A DNA stretch of 27,824 nucleotides from Patescibacteria group bacterium (GCA_018818235.1 JAHISE010000128.1:1-27824), one strand, 5' to 3'; shown: positions 14,330 to 24,564, counted from the first letter of the stretch. A program made the numbers and translations. The notes: generated by a model from the sequence alone, not told the origin.

Positions 14330-14674
14330 ATGTCCAAAATAGACACAAAAATTCTTGAAGACCTAATTGAGCGGTCCATCCTGCTAACACAGAGGCATAA
14401 AATGGAGCTTAAAACCATATTGCCAACGATGTCGGGTGTGCGTTTAACAAAACTAAAAGGTGTTCTTGATAGTGAGGGTGAAGTAATAGACAAAATGATG
14501 CGGGACGCTGTGGACAGAGCAGTTGAAGAGGATGATATTAAATTTCTGAGTCGACTTGAGCAGATGCTTTCGAAGTCTTTAAAGAGTTTACACAAAGAAC
14601 AGGAAAAAATGGATGCAGAAGACGAAGAAGAAATAGATCTTGATAATTTTTTCGAAGATATTGATTATGAATAG
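14330..14674 (+). CDS. Small acidic helical protein coupled to the giant gene
   Basis: I do not recognise this 114-residue protein. It is almost wholly helical and charged (DTKILEDLIERSILLTQRHK, then a MLSKSLKSLHKEQEKM helix) and ends in a very acidic tail (DAEDEEEIDLDNFFEDIDYE). There is no signal peptide, membrane span or Cys. Its stop overlaps the start of the 3069-residue gene by eight bases (ATGAATAG), which implies tightly coupled synthesis. By position it could be a chaperone, adaptor or secretion partner of the giant protein, like small acidic chaperones encoded before large effectors. That is inference. Confidence 0.75.
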   Translation: MSKIDTKILEDLIERSILLTQRHKMELKTILPTMSGVRLTKLKGVLDSEGEVIDKMMRDAVDRAVEEDDIKFLSRLEQMLSKSLKSLHKEQEKMDAEDEEEIDLDNFFEDIDYE

Positions 14675-17600
14675 ATCATTCAATCATGAACGGCCGGATA
14701 AATCTCCTGAAAAACAGGAAGACCAAGCAAGCAAAGAAGCTCAGGAAAAATCAAGACGCTTGGATGTGTTACTAAGGCGCATTCAAACTGTAGAGCGTTG
14801 TGCTCGGCACGATGGGAGTCGCGGAGAAAAACTTCAATTCGAATTAGGCTCTCTTAAGCGCGAGTTTACAAACGAATCGATTAATCCGGATAATCCTCGT
14901 GCAGTTTTGTTCAACGAAAGAGTGGACAGAGTTGCAAGGGCAGCGGAGAACGGAGAAAAAGAAATTCAAAATCAGGAAAACATAAGCAGACAATTTAAAT
15001 CTTTGGGGATGAGCACCGAAGTCTCACAAAGTCTTGCTAATAAGTATCTCGAAAATGAGCACAGTATTCCATTGGAACGATCCATTACACGTATTAATAG
15101 GATAATCAGTATTGCTAATGAAACCAGAGTTGGACTATCGAATACCGAAGTTGCCTCTTTGTTAAATCACATAGCATCGGGCAGAGATACAATTATAATT
15201 CCAATTGAAATCAGTTTGATGCGGATTCGTCATGAGCGCCTATTGGAAAATATTAAAAGTGACGGAGAGAAATTGGAATCAAAACAAAGAACTCTAAAAA
15301 GACTTCATGATTTTATAGCAGAGATGGTTCAGGAGCCCGAGAAAGTCTGGGGACTATTTAAAACAAATCGCAGTACAATTATTGCCAGTAGAGCAAAGGA
15401 AGTTCGAGTAGTAGCAGAAGAAGCAGATCGTTTGGCAAGCAGAGTCAGCTTAAGGAGAGAGATATTGGACAATCAGGGAATGAATCTTGCGTTGGCAAAT
15501 TACGAGTTATTGCGGGCAAATGATCCTGACAAAGCAGATCAGGTTTTGTTAAGTACATTACTTTCTGTTCCAAACAATGTTTGGCAAAAAGATCCTTACG
15601 CGAAAGAATGCGCGGGTAAAGCAATTAAAAATTTAAGAGGCAAAGGATTATTGGAATCTTCCTTCTCTTCGGTGCAGATTGCAGTATTGGAAGGGCGGGA
15701 TAAAGATGCATTATCATCTGCAATGGATGGAATGCAGGAAGTAGCGCTGATAAGAGAAACCAGATTGCAGGTTGAACAGGGAGGAACAATTTCATTGGTT
15801 GAGCGCAGTGCTCAGTCGTTGGCAGGCGTCAAAAAAAGCGGTAATACGGAATTTCGTGCAACCGGTTGGGGGGCTGCTCAACCAAAAGGAGATATAAGGA
15901 TGTCGGATGGAACGGTTCATCAGGGAGTATATTTTGAAGAAGGAGTAAAGGAGCTTATCGCGAATGCGCCTGAAGGAATGACTCCGGTTCTCAGGCGTGT
16001 ACCAAGTACAATTGAACCCGTCAGGGACAATGCAAGGACTGCGATGAGTAATCTAGGCAGCAGTGGGTTCGGCTATGGTCCGGTGAGCGATACTGATGTA
16101 CAAATATACATGTTCCCCAGACAGGAAGAATGTATTCTGAAAAAAGAAGACATAGATTTTGCAAAACCTGAAGAGGGTGAAGAAGAAGGTATTGTTTTGG
16201 CATCAGGGGAACATATTGAATCTGAAGAATTGGCGAAGTCAAAAAGCGCAGAGCAGGATTTGCGTCTTGCACTTTTGCATCATCCGTCTGCAGTTGGATT
16301 GGAAAAGTCCGGCCAAAGTATTATGCAAAAGTTCCAGCCGTTTAATAATCTGTTCGAAAGCGGAATGCGTGGAGAAAAAACCGCTGGCTTCTCTTCCATG
16401 GCGCGGGGATTTGCACGCGATCTTCTTTCAACTTACAAAAGAGAGAAAAGTGATTTAAGTAAGTATTACACAGCGATGAAGCATGCAGTTAGTGAGCTTA
16501 AGAAGTTCCCAAGAGGTGCAATGCCTGACGATCTGGAAGTCACAGTACGCTCACTGGAAGTTCAACTTGATGCGATTGCGGTTCTTGTGAATGGTAATCA
16601 GGTCGAAGAACTGTGTTCGTATGTTCTGTCTCCTGATTTTGATGAAGATGACTGGGAAAAATGGTTTAAAACAAACGGAATAGTACTCGCGTCCGCGATT
16701 TCAGCGGCAGTACTTGCGGCAATGGCTGTTCCAACCGGAGGACTTAGTGCACCTGCTGCGATTCTTGCAATGAGTGCGGTTACTTCCGTTGGCTCTTACG
16801 TTGGCTCGGAACTTGGAAAATCGTATGTTGGAATGACATACAGAAGCATGCGTTCAGATACACAAAAACTTTATAATGAAGAAATTGATGTAACTGAATA
16901 TTTTTCTTCCATGGGGATACAAGTTGGGACAAGTTTCATTACATCTGCTTTATTAATTGGAACAGGATCATATCTTGGAAATTTATCCCGGCAAATTGCA
17001 AGCAAAGGAGTATCCAGATGGAGCCCAAAGGAGGTAATGGCTCGTGCAATTACAAAAACTGCCAAAACACTTGGAAAAGTAGATGATCTACTGGAAAAGC
17101 TTCCCGGAGGGCAATCTCAAGCTGCAAAATTTTCCAAAGAAGTATTACAAGAGTTTTATGAAGAAGGAGGTGAAGGTGGGTTTGAATGGGCAGCTGCGAG
17201 CGCAGATCAGGCCGATAACGAAGTTGCTTCTAGAATCCTGAAAGGTTGCGCATTTGTTTTTGCTGCTCTTAATTGTGCAAAAGGCCATCCCCTTGTTACA
17301 GGATCACGGTCACAAACAACACTTGAGGGCAGAGCGGTGCTCAAGAGCGAAGATGGAAGTGCGGTCGAAGGCCTAAAGCTTGGATATGAATACAGCGGAA
17401 CACTGGATGACTTAAGAGCAGACTTAGCATCCGAAGGTATTACAGATATTACAGTGGATGGTGACACAGTCAGAGTCGAGGCAACGGAAAAAGTCAAAAT
17501 TCCAGAGGAAGGTGGAACACAAGATGTCAAAGTAGTACGTGAATACAAAAGAACAAATGAATCGCAATTAATCAGAAATCTGCGCAATCAATCCAGAAAT

Positions 17601-20600
17601 AAGGAAGGCGAAAGTGTTCTGGAGAGGGAATACGGACTTACGGTGCAGGAGGATGGTTCTTGTAAGGTCAGAAATCTAAATCCTAAAGGAAAACTTTCAC
17701 TTTCGGAATACCTGAGAGCGCAGGGGGTTAAGGTTAAGGTTAATGAGGATGGGAGTGTAACTGCGACAGTCAAAAATGAGGAAGTTGTTATTAGTGAAAT
17801 GACAAAGGAGGCGGCGAAAAATTCAGAAACAAGTCGAGTATCAAAACTTGCGAAAGCAAATGCAGTTTTCTATCAAAAAGTCATTGATATTTCTTTGGAT
17901 AGCGGTGATACAACTGCGAAAAAAGCTCTTTTAGAAGCTACAATAAACGATTTACCGGAACCCGTGAGACCACTTTATCGTAGGGGAACTGAAAAGTTTT
18001 TAGCAGAATTGGAAAATAATAATCAACACATGGAGGCTCACCAAGGAGAGGAAATACAACATTTGATTCGTTGTGTGATGGAGGGGGAGCCAGCGGATAA
18101 AATCCAAACTGTTATTGATCGTCTGCTCCCGCATGCCACCTACTCTTCTCCCACTTCCGGTATTCCAATAATTGTAGTGGATTCTGAAGGTCTAAGTATT
18201 CTAAAAGAATTTGATGTAGTACGGCAGGAAGCTGCAGCAATCAATTTTGGTTCTACTGACAGAGATAATCCCAGTTTTATGGTTATGCGAAAAGGCGATG
18301 CACGAACCACAGAAGAATTTATTGATGCTCTCAAAGTAAATAATTCAACTAAGCATGAATATCATCATTTTATCTGGAACTTTCTTCAGCGTAGCGGCTT
18401 CCCAAGAGAGGTAAATGAATCTTCAGCAGATTTTAATGATGGTTTCGGAAGCTTCCGTGATGAATTTGCTGCATATCTTGTTGAAGGGCGACGATTTGGG
18501 GAGATTGAATCGGAAGTAACTACATACTCTGAAAACAGAGATGTACTTAACAGGGCAAACAAAGCTCGTGATATTGCCGATGTATGTGTGCAATATGGTA
18601 AAGCAAAAGGAGTTACTGAGGATACATTTTTATATGCTGCCATGTTCTCGAGAAATTTTGATGAGTTTGAAAAAAATTGCATTAACTTACTTCAACTTTC
18701 TGATAATCCTAAAGATTTAAAAATTCTGTTTAATCTTAGGTATAGAAATACTACTGCATGCAAAAGCATTTTAGAACAGAAAGGAATTTCTGTAGATAGA
18801 AATACTTTCCTACAATTTAGTAGTTCGACAATGTCAGCAGATAATATAGAAACGTTTGGTCAATTAACTCGAAAGGTAGATGAGGTACTTGAATTTGGAA
18901 AGGAGATAGGAGCAGATGTATGTGAACGCAAGACGCTAATCACTCACTCATCCGCCCGCTCCCGATTACCAGTATCAGATGAAACATTTCAAGCGGCATT
19001 GAATCTACCCAGAGAATTACAATACAATGTTCCACTTGGCGTATCTCTGGAAGCACTTATTGATGAATTCTTCAGATTTAGAACAAATGACACTGAACCT
19101 GAAATTTATGCAAATTTCATAAATTCTTCTTCAGAGTTGCAATCGATATTTAAAGCAAATGCAAATAAGTATCGGCTGATAAGCCTTGCAGCTGTACAGC
19201 GCTTTTCATCACCTTCTTCTGTGGATAAACATATGTCAGAGCAGCTACAGTGGTGGGACAAATTAGGTAATTTGGTTCCAGGAACTACTTATACTGAAGA
19301 TGATGATGTGTCAGCTCAATTGCCGAGTGCGATAACTTCAAAAATTCCTCCCCCTCCTCCACCCAAATTAATACCAAAGCCCCCTCCTCCGCCCTCACAA
19401 ATTGACATTGAACCAAAGAAAGCAAATGGAGGTATTTTGCCAGGGAAAGAAATGCCGAAGGCTCCGCTTCCACCTGCTCAAGAGACGGACCAATCTTTGG
19501 ATGAAATGAAATTGTTAGCACGGTCCAATCCAAAATCTTTAAAGGACAAATTGAAGCAAGTAAATATTGATGATGATACAAGAACGGAGCTTGCTGAGGT
19601 ATTCCTTAGAAACAACCCAATTTCAAGTGGATTGAGTCCCGAGCAAATAACCGCAATCGCGCAAACTGTAACAGCAGCTCATCACAAGCATCCTACAAAG
19701 ATCGATGATAAATCGGAGAAAGCGACAATGAGAAATGCTGCTAAGCTTAAGATGATTTTAACGGCATGCAAAGCGGCAGGCATTTCTCGTGCAGATGATT
19801 CGTATTTAGTTGCAATGGAGCAGATGGACGCTGGGTTGGTGGGTTGGAAAGATTATTTTCCTGGAGGTGCAAAAAGAAAAGAGACAAGGGCAGAGCGAAG
19901 GAATGCTGAGATAGTGGCAGAGGCAGTACAGCAAATAGACGGAGATAGACAAAATGAATTTGCTTCCTTTACTGAAACGCTTGAGCAAAATGTTCCAGAT
20001 CGCAGAGAAATACAAGTTCCATCACAGGAGAGAGATCGTGTTATAGGTGAACATGAACAAATGGGCTTCAGGCTTATAGAAGAAAGAACCTCTTTGCTTG
20101 ATGACAATTCTATTAATCTTTCCTTTGAAAGACAATTTGCTATTTCCTCAGAGAATGCAGTCGATATTGTTCGACTATTCGAAAGCATAAATGATCCTCA
20201 GGAAACCTTGCAGAAGCTACTTGCACTTGGGATTGAATTCAAAGCCTCTGATCTCACGGCAGAATCATCTGTTTATAGAACAATTGTACAGAATCCCGAT
20301 CTTATTTCGTTCCTGCGCAAATTTGATGGCGTTGAAGTAACACTTTCGGTTGGTGAGTACGCATCTAATAGGGAAGAAGCGATAGAAAACCTATGTGCTC
20401 TTTCGCGCAGAAATGAATTAAGTCCAGAAATAATTGGGGAAATACAAGAGCTTGTTACAAGCATCGGTGCAACATTTAATCTCTCGTTTGTAAATGAATA
20501 TCTAACAGTTGTAAGAAGTGATAGGTGCAAGGCAGTTCTTAGCATGCTCGAAAATACGCAGGGTAACTCAACTATCGAAAGAATTGCTTATGCTGAATCA

Positions 20601-23600
20601 CAAGGTACATTAGCAAGCATACATGATGCTTTGGTTATGAACTCTTCCCTTCGCAGATTGGGAATGAGAGAAATTACTCGAGAATTAGAACAGGGTGAAT
20701 GGGGAGACTTTATGCAGAATCAAGGGTTTCGCACATTTGTTGGAAGGACATCGGCACTATTGGGATTATCTGTCGAAAGGAATAGTATTGCACAATTCCG
20801 TGAGTTATATGCTCATGAGGCTGAGGTATTATCTTTTCTCGAACTTTGTGTTCCTTTCGAAGAGTCAAATCGAAATGTCCAGCGTGAGTGGGCAAAAAAT
20901 CCAGAAGTACTCATTGGACTTGTAAGTGATCCACAGAGAATGGAAATAGTGGCAAACAAAAAGTTCCAATCATTTGTGAATACTCTTTACACAGAATACG
21001 GATGTTACCTTACTCTTGATGATTTTGCCTCAATAAATGGAGGTGTCTTTTCTTTGTGGAATGATACTGAGTATCAGCAGAGACTGTCTTCTGCGGATGT
21101 GTCAGTTGTGTTGGCCTCTTTTGGTCATTCTACGGAAGACGCACCTGTGCACTTGGGACTCCGTCGCCAAGATTGGGATGATTCGATACGAATTGCAGAA
21201 GAGCACCCTGAATATGTGTCAGTTGCCTCTGAATTGCATGAATCATTCGGATATGTCGCCCCTGCGATGGTCGTTCATTGTATCGATGACGGTGCTAATT
21301 TCGAAGGCATTCCAGATGTCTCACAAGAATATCAGACCTCTTTGCAAGCTTTGAATAGAGTAATGAGCGGTGATACAATAATTAGATCTGAACTTTTTGC
21401 GGTTAAAGATACAGTTCAGGAATTACGCGATCGCTGCGGATACAAATTCAGAATGTCAGATGTAGAAGCGATAGCGGAACTGGATACTCAGAAAGAAAGA
21501 AAGAGTGTGATTATTGATACTGCAAGCAGGCTTCATGAAGCAGGTATAGATGTTTTTCATCCTATTGACAATCGAAACATGCTCTATACGATTGGATCAG
21601 AAGATTTGGTAGATCTTATCGTAACTTGTGATCCCAAAGGGAGAACATTTGTTTTAGAGAATTTTAGTGCAGTTGTTACAGTCCCGAAGCAGCACAGGGA
21701 AAGCTATGTGCAAGTACTCTTGCGCATAGATCACTCTCCGTCGCAAGAAATGCAGAGAGTGAAAGATTCATTGGCACGTTCTCTTGCTACAACACAAGAC
21801 CCACTTGCTTCCTATGAGGCTGTTGAGGCAGTTTTTGTTAAAAATAACTTACCGCTTGCCGGAAAGCTGTATAGAGTTTTCGCAATTCTATATGATCCAG
21901 AAACTTTGAAGCTAACTGTTGATGTGGGATCGAGTCCATTTTTACAAAAAACAGGAGGAAAAAAACGTTATCACCAAATATACAAAGACATTCTGAGGGT
22001 TCACGTTGAATCTGATAATCTTTCTCTCCGTTCATTTCTTACTGTGCTTCAAGATGGAGAGGCATTGTTGCAAGTACTGGAAACAGAAGTGGGTGTAACA
22101 CCGGACACTGAACAACAAGGAGAGATTGCACACTGTCTCGCAAAATTTGAGGCGCTATTCCAGAATTCACAATTGGGGCAAGGCAGACAATTACCTGCAC
22201 ATCCAAATAGCATGTTATCTGTTTCAGATCTGAGCAGTCGCTATAAGATGCTTAAGCAAATGTCTGGTGCAAAAGAAGGACAATCTCTTAGTGATAGGGT
22301 TGCTGAAATGTTTGCCAAACCGATTGGATACGAAACAGTAACAGAAGTTTTGGAAGCAATGCGTAGTGTCAAAAAAGATGCGCATGAAAGAGGGCTTCAA
22401 ATTGCAGAAATGGCACGAGATGGCACACTAGAGATCAGGGCAGGTGATTTGCTGAAGGGTGTGCAACAGGAATATTTACCAAGAAGCCTGCAGGATGGAT
22501 TCACATGCCCGGAAATGTTAGGAGCACAAATACATGAGGATTTGACACCATATGACACAGATCTCGCCATGGTACTCCCTGAAAATGCTAAAAATGGATT
22601 TAATTACACAGTTAACACATCGGTAGCTAGTGGATATGGAGATTTTATATTAGTTGTAAAAGATAGAGATCAATTTCAAGTGACAACAACTGATACGCAG
22701 AAGTTTGACACAGGAAAGCTGGAGTTATTTAAAACAGGTAGTGCTGAACCTCAATATTTTGGAATACGTACAGGATTTGGATCGACACAGGTCGATTTCA
22801 TCATTGCTCATGAACTTGTTATAAAGGATGAAAAAACAATGAATAATCTCTTCATTGAAATAGCACAGAATGGCTTCTATATACCTATCGTAGATACTCA
22901 TGGCAATCTTATCTTCACTCCGGAACAATATTCCAAGCTTAGGTCGAACTTTAATGGTATCAGTCGTTTTGGTGGAGACCACTATGTTGTAGTTGAGAGT
23001 GTAGAAGGTGTGTCTGGAACCGTTCAGTCTAGATACAGAGAAGACATTGAAGAGATCACACGTCATGTTGCTGAAGGTAACCAAGAGACAACACAAATAT
23101 CACGTGAGGTGCAGGCGGTAATTTCAAATGTATTGGGAGAAGAAGGAGTAGAGCTCAAAGCGTCGTACGATAGCAGCTTGGGTGGTGCAAGGCTCTACGA
23201 TATTGGTTCTACGGGGAGAGGGACGAATGTGCCGGGTGATTTTGACTTCGATTACACGCTCAAGGTTGATGATAGTGGCGAAAGTTCATCGTTTAAACGT
23301 GCTGAACAAATAGCCCAAAAAATAATTCAGCGCCTTGGGGGGACGAATAATTCGCACACACTGAACAATGGGGGATATCAAATCAGATTAGAAAAGGCAG
23401 AAACAGAGACAGGCATATCTGATGTTGATATAGCAATTCTTCCCAATTCACAAATCGACTATTTCATAACGCACCAAGCAGTAGAAGTGAAGCTGGGGTA
23501 CATACGGGAACATTATGGAGAGCAAGCATATCAACATACAGTGGCAAATGTTTTGTTGGCAAAGAAGGTGCTCAAGTTGGGTAACGCGTACAAGAAAGTG

Positions 23601-23876
23601 GAGCATGGTGGGTGGGGGGGTGTGGGTGTAGAGAATTGGATACTCATGAACGGCGGAAACTTTTTAGAAGCGTGTCGTACGTTTAGTGATGCTGCGCATG
23701 ATACCAATGGAAATGTGATTCCTCTGGATGAGTTTAAGAAACAGTATGTTGTTCTCAATCCAGGAGTAAACTTTCGAGATCTACAGCATGATAATTACAC
23801 GCGATATCTGACACCTGAGGGCTATAGAGCTATGTTACAGGCTATTGATGGATATTTGAGAATAGAACCGTCATAA
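14667..23876 (+). CDS. Giant 3069-residue multidomain protein, zincin-like and nucleotidyltransferase-like domains
   Basis: No family covers this protein. Order seen: charged helical N-terminus (1-330) without signal peptide; Gly/Ala-rich hydrophobic segments at 671-718 and 749-772; a beta-rich part with two similar halves (about 895-1035); H1230-E-Y-H-H1234 with E1266 in DEFAAY, a gluzincin-like zinc site; a polyproline hinge (1560-1578); a module at 1656-1726 whose second copy follows the stop codon; long helical regions; a conserved-looking stretch (about 2600-2780) with SGYGDFILVVKD; and a nucleotidyltransferase domain with G2847-S-T-G-R-G-T, D2860-F-D2862 and D2919-V-D2921, then a helical part with GGWGGVGVEN as in OAS/archaeal CCA enzymes. 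Start ATG 14667 overlaps the upstream gene; an in-frame TTG at 14640 is less likely. Secreted effector, polymorphic-type toxin or intracellular machine all remain possible. Confidence 0.85.
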   Translation: MNRSFNHERPDKSPEKQEDQASKEAQEKSRRLDVLLRRIQTVERCARHDGSRGEKLQFELGSLKREFTNESINPDNPRAVLFNERVDRVARAAENGEKEIQNQENISRQFKSLGMSTEVSQSLANKYLENEHSIPLERSITRINRIISIANETRVGLSNTEVASLLNHIASGRDTIIIPIEISLMRIRHERLLENIKSDGEKLESKQRTLKRLHDFIAEMVQEPEKVWGLFKTNRSTIIASRAKEVRVVAEEADRLASRVSLRREILDNQGMNLALANYELLRANDPDKADQVLLSTLLSVPNNVWQKDPYAKECAGKAIKNLRGKGLLESSFSSVQIAVLEGRDKDALSSAMDGMQEVALIRETRLQVEQGGTISLVERSAQSLAGVKKSGNTEFRATGWGAAQPKGDIRMSDGTVHQGVYFEEGVKELIANAPEGMTPVLRRVPSTIEPVRDNARTAMSNLGSSGFGYGPVSDTDVQIYMFPRQEECILKKEDIDFAKPEEGEEEGIVLASGEHIESEELAKSKSAEQDLRLALLHHPSAVGLEKSGQSIMQKFQPFNNLFESGMRGEKTAGFSSMARGFARDLLSTYKREKSDLSKYYTAMKHAVSELKKFPRGAMPDDLEVTVRSLEVQLDAIAVLVNGNQVEELCSYVLSPDFDEDDWEKWFKTNGIVLASAISAAVLAAMAVPTGGLSAPAAILAMSAVTSVGSYVGSELGKSYVGMTYRSMRSDTQKLYNEEIDVTEYFSSMGIQVGTSFITSALLIGTGSYLGNLSRQIASKGVSRWSPKEVMARAITKTAKTLGKVDDLLEKLPGGQSQAAKFSKEVLQEFYEEGGEGGFEWAAASADQADNEVASRILKGCAFVFAALNCAKGHPLVTGSRSQTTLEGRAVLKSEDGSAVEGLKLGYEYSGTLDDLRADLASEGITDITVDGDTVRVEATEKVKIPEEGGTQDVKVVREYKRTNESQLIRNLRNQSRNKEGESVLEREYGLTVQEDGSCKVRNLNPKGKLSLSEYLRAQGVKVKVNEDGSVTATVKNEEVVISEMTKEAAKNSETSRVSKLAKANAVFYQKVIDISLDSGDTTAKKALLEATINDLPEPVRPLYRRGTEKFLAELENNNQHMEAHQGEEIQHLIRCVMEGEPADKIQTVIDRLLPHATYSSPTSGIPIIVVDSEGLSILKEFDVVRQEAAAINFGSTDRDNPSFMVMRKGDARTTEEFIDALKVNNSTKHEYHHFIWNFLQRSGFPREVNESSADFNDGFGSFRDEFAAYLVEGRRFGEIESEVTTYSENRDVLNRANKARDIADVCVQYGKAKGVTEDTFLYAAMFSRNFDEFEKNCINLLQLSDNPKDLKILFNLRYRNTTACKSILEQKGISVDRNTFLQFSSSTMSADNIETFGQLTRKVDEVLEFGKEIGADVCERKTLITHSSARSRLPVSDETFQAALNLPRELQYNVPLGVSLEALIDEFFRFRTNDTEPEIYANFINSSSELQSIFKANANKYRLISLAAVQRFSSPSSVDKHMSEQLQWWDKLGNLVPGTTYTEDDDVSAQLPSAITSKIPPPPPPKLIPKPPPPPSQIDIEPKKANGGILPGKEMPKAPLPPAQETDQSLDEMKLLARSNPKSLKDKLKQVNIDDDTRTELAEVFLRNNPISSGLSPEQITAIAQTVTAAHHKHPTKIDDKSEKATMRNAAKLKMILTACKAAGISRADDSYLVAMEQMDAGLVGWKDYFPGGAKRKETRAERRNAEIVAEAVQQIDGDRQNEFASFTETLEQNVPDRREIQVPSQERDRVIGEHEQMGFRLIEERTSLLDDNSINLSFERQFAISSENAVDIVRLFESINDPQETLQKLLALGIEFKASDLTAESSVYRTIVQNPDLISFLRKFDGVEVTLSVGEYASNREEAIENLCALSRRNELSPEIIGEIQELVTSIGATFNLSFVNEYLTVVRSDRCKAVLSMLENTQGNSTIERIAYAESQGTLASIHDALVMNSSLRRLGMREITRELEQGEWGDFMQNQGFRTFVGRTSALLGLSVERNSIAQFRELYAHEAEVLSFLELCVPFEESNRNVQREWAKNPEVLIGLVSDPQRMEIVANKKFQSFVNTLYTEYGCYLTLDDFASINGGVFSLWNDTEYQQRLSSADVSVVLASFGHSTEDAPVHLGLRRQDWDDSIRIAEEHPEYVSVASELHESFGYVAPAMVVHCIDDGANFEGIPDVSQEYQTSLQALNRVMSGDTIIRSELFAVKDTVQELRDRCGYKFRMSDVEAIAELDTQKERKSVIIDTASRLHEAGIDVFHPIDNRNMLYTIGSEDLVDLIVTCDPKGRTFVLENFSAVVTVPKQHRESYVQVLLRIDHSPSQEMQRVKDSLARSLATTQDPLASYEAVEAVFVKNNLPLAGKLYRVFAILYDPETLKLTVDVGSSPFLQKTGGKKRYHQIYKDILRVHVESDNLSLRSFLTVLQDGEALLQVLETEVGVTPDTEQQGEIAHCLAKFEALFQNSQLGQGRQLPAHPNSMLSVSDLSSRYKMLKQMSGAKEGQSLSDRVAEMFAKPIGYETVTEVLEAMRSVKKDAHERGLQIAEMARDGTLEIRAGDLLKGVQQEYLPRSLQDGFTCPEMLGAQIHEDLTPYDTDLAMVLPENAKNGFNYTVNTSVASGYGDFILVVKDRDQFQVTTTDTQKFDTGKLELFKTGSAEPQYFGIRTGFGSTQVDFIIAHELVIKDEKTMNNLFIEIAQNGFYIPIVDTHGNLIFTPEQYSKLRSNFNGISRFGGDHYVVVESVEGVSGTVQSRYREDIEEITRHVAEGNQETTQISREVQAVISNVLGEEGVELKASYDSSLGGARLYDIGSTGRGTNVPGDFDFDYTLKVDDSGESSSFKRAEQIAQKIIQRLGGTNNSHTLNNGGYQIRLEKAETETGISDVDIAILPNSQIDYFITHQAVEVKLGYIREHYGEQAYQHTVANVLLAKKVLKLGNAYKKVEHGGWGGVGVENWILMNGGNFLEACRTFSDAAHDTNGNVIPLDEFKKQYVVLNPGVNFRDLQHDNYTRYLTPEGYRAMLQAIDGYLRIEPS

Positions 23877-24125
23877 ACTCTTTCAGGCAGTAATCAATTA
23901 ACAAAAGATCTTTCGGGTAATTTGATATCTGAAATTGCTCTTATTGTTAACGAAGCACATTATAAATATCCAATAGTTATCAATGATAAATCTCTAGGAG
24001 CAACAAGGTGCAATGTGGTGAAGCTTAAGATGATATCTGATGCGGTGATGAAAGTAGACCCGAGCATGTCACGGAAGGATGCTCTTGCAGTCGCGAAAGA
24101 GCAGATGGATGCGGGGTTGATTTAA
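23877..24125 (+). pseudogene. In-frame duplicate module after the giant gene's stop
   Basis: Reading straight on from the TAA at 23874-23876 in the same frame gives 82 codons without a stop up to TAA 24123-24125. They align with residues 1656-1726 of the giant protein. Shared positions include A-H-x-K-x-P, I-x-D-K-S, A-T-x-x-N, K-L-K-M-I and the near-identical end E-Q-M-D-A-G-L. Similarity is also visible in DNA (AAGCTTAAGATGAT in both). It is either a remnant of an older C-terminus or an exon-like spare module. A TTG at 23922 could start it independently, but there is no ribosome-binding site. Confidence 0.7.
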
Positions 24126-24151
24126 TGAATGTATTCAATGTTTGTTTATGT

Positions 24152-24553
24152 CTACAAATCCACTCTCTTCCTCATCTCCTTAATCTCAGCTCTTTTCTTT
24201 TTATCCCCCAGCATCTTCTCCTTCGATCTTCTGGAGCGGCGTTGTTTTTGTTTTTCTATTTTATGGTGCTTTTGGGCGAGTTCAGATTCCACTCCACGTA
24301 CTTCCTCATCGATCTTGAGTATCATCAATTCATATGCTTCTTTACGGTTTTGATGTAGTCCTCTGTGATGTTGATATCTGACGGTGATTCCGGTTGGTTC
24401 ATGAGTCAATTCCACACAATTTGTGGATTTATTGATCTTTTGTCCGCCGTGACCTCCGCCTTTTGTGTGTTGTTCTTCTATATCTGCAGGATCAATCCCC
24501 AGCTTTGCAGCAAGTTTGAGGATGTGGTCGGCGATTTCGACTGGAAAATGCAT
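24152..24553 (-). CDS. Stand-alone GGQ release-factor-domain protein (ArfB-like)
   Basis: The 133-residue product is a class I release-factor catalytic domain without the codon-recognition domains. GGGHGGQ (Gly36-Gly37-Gln38) enters the peptidyl-transferase centre and hydrolyses peptidyl-tRNA. It is followed by NKSTNCVELTHEPTGITVRY, the usual strand pattern, and a long basic tail (KQRRSRRSKEKMLGDKKKR) that, as in ArfB/YaeJ, could lie in the empty mRNA channel of stalled ribosomes. It probably rescues non-stop ribosomes. Length fits ArfB (about 140). An alternative is the PrfH/C12orf65-like branch. A hairpin lies 12 bases upstream of its start. Confidence 0.9.
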   Translation of the reverse strand: MHFPVEIADHILKLAAKLGIDPADIEEQHTKGGGHGGQKINKSTNCVELTHEPTGITVRYQHHRGLHQNRKEAYELMILKIDEEVRGVESELAQKHHKIEKQKQRRSRRSKEKMLGDKKKRAEIKEMRKRVDL

Positions 24554-24564
24554 GACAATATATT

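Noticed and set aside
23874..23876. Programmed stop readthrough as the main explanation for the in-frame tail.
   Set aside because: TAA is the least leaky stop and the nucleotidyltransferase domain looks complete before it; kept only as an alternative.
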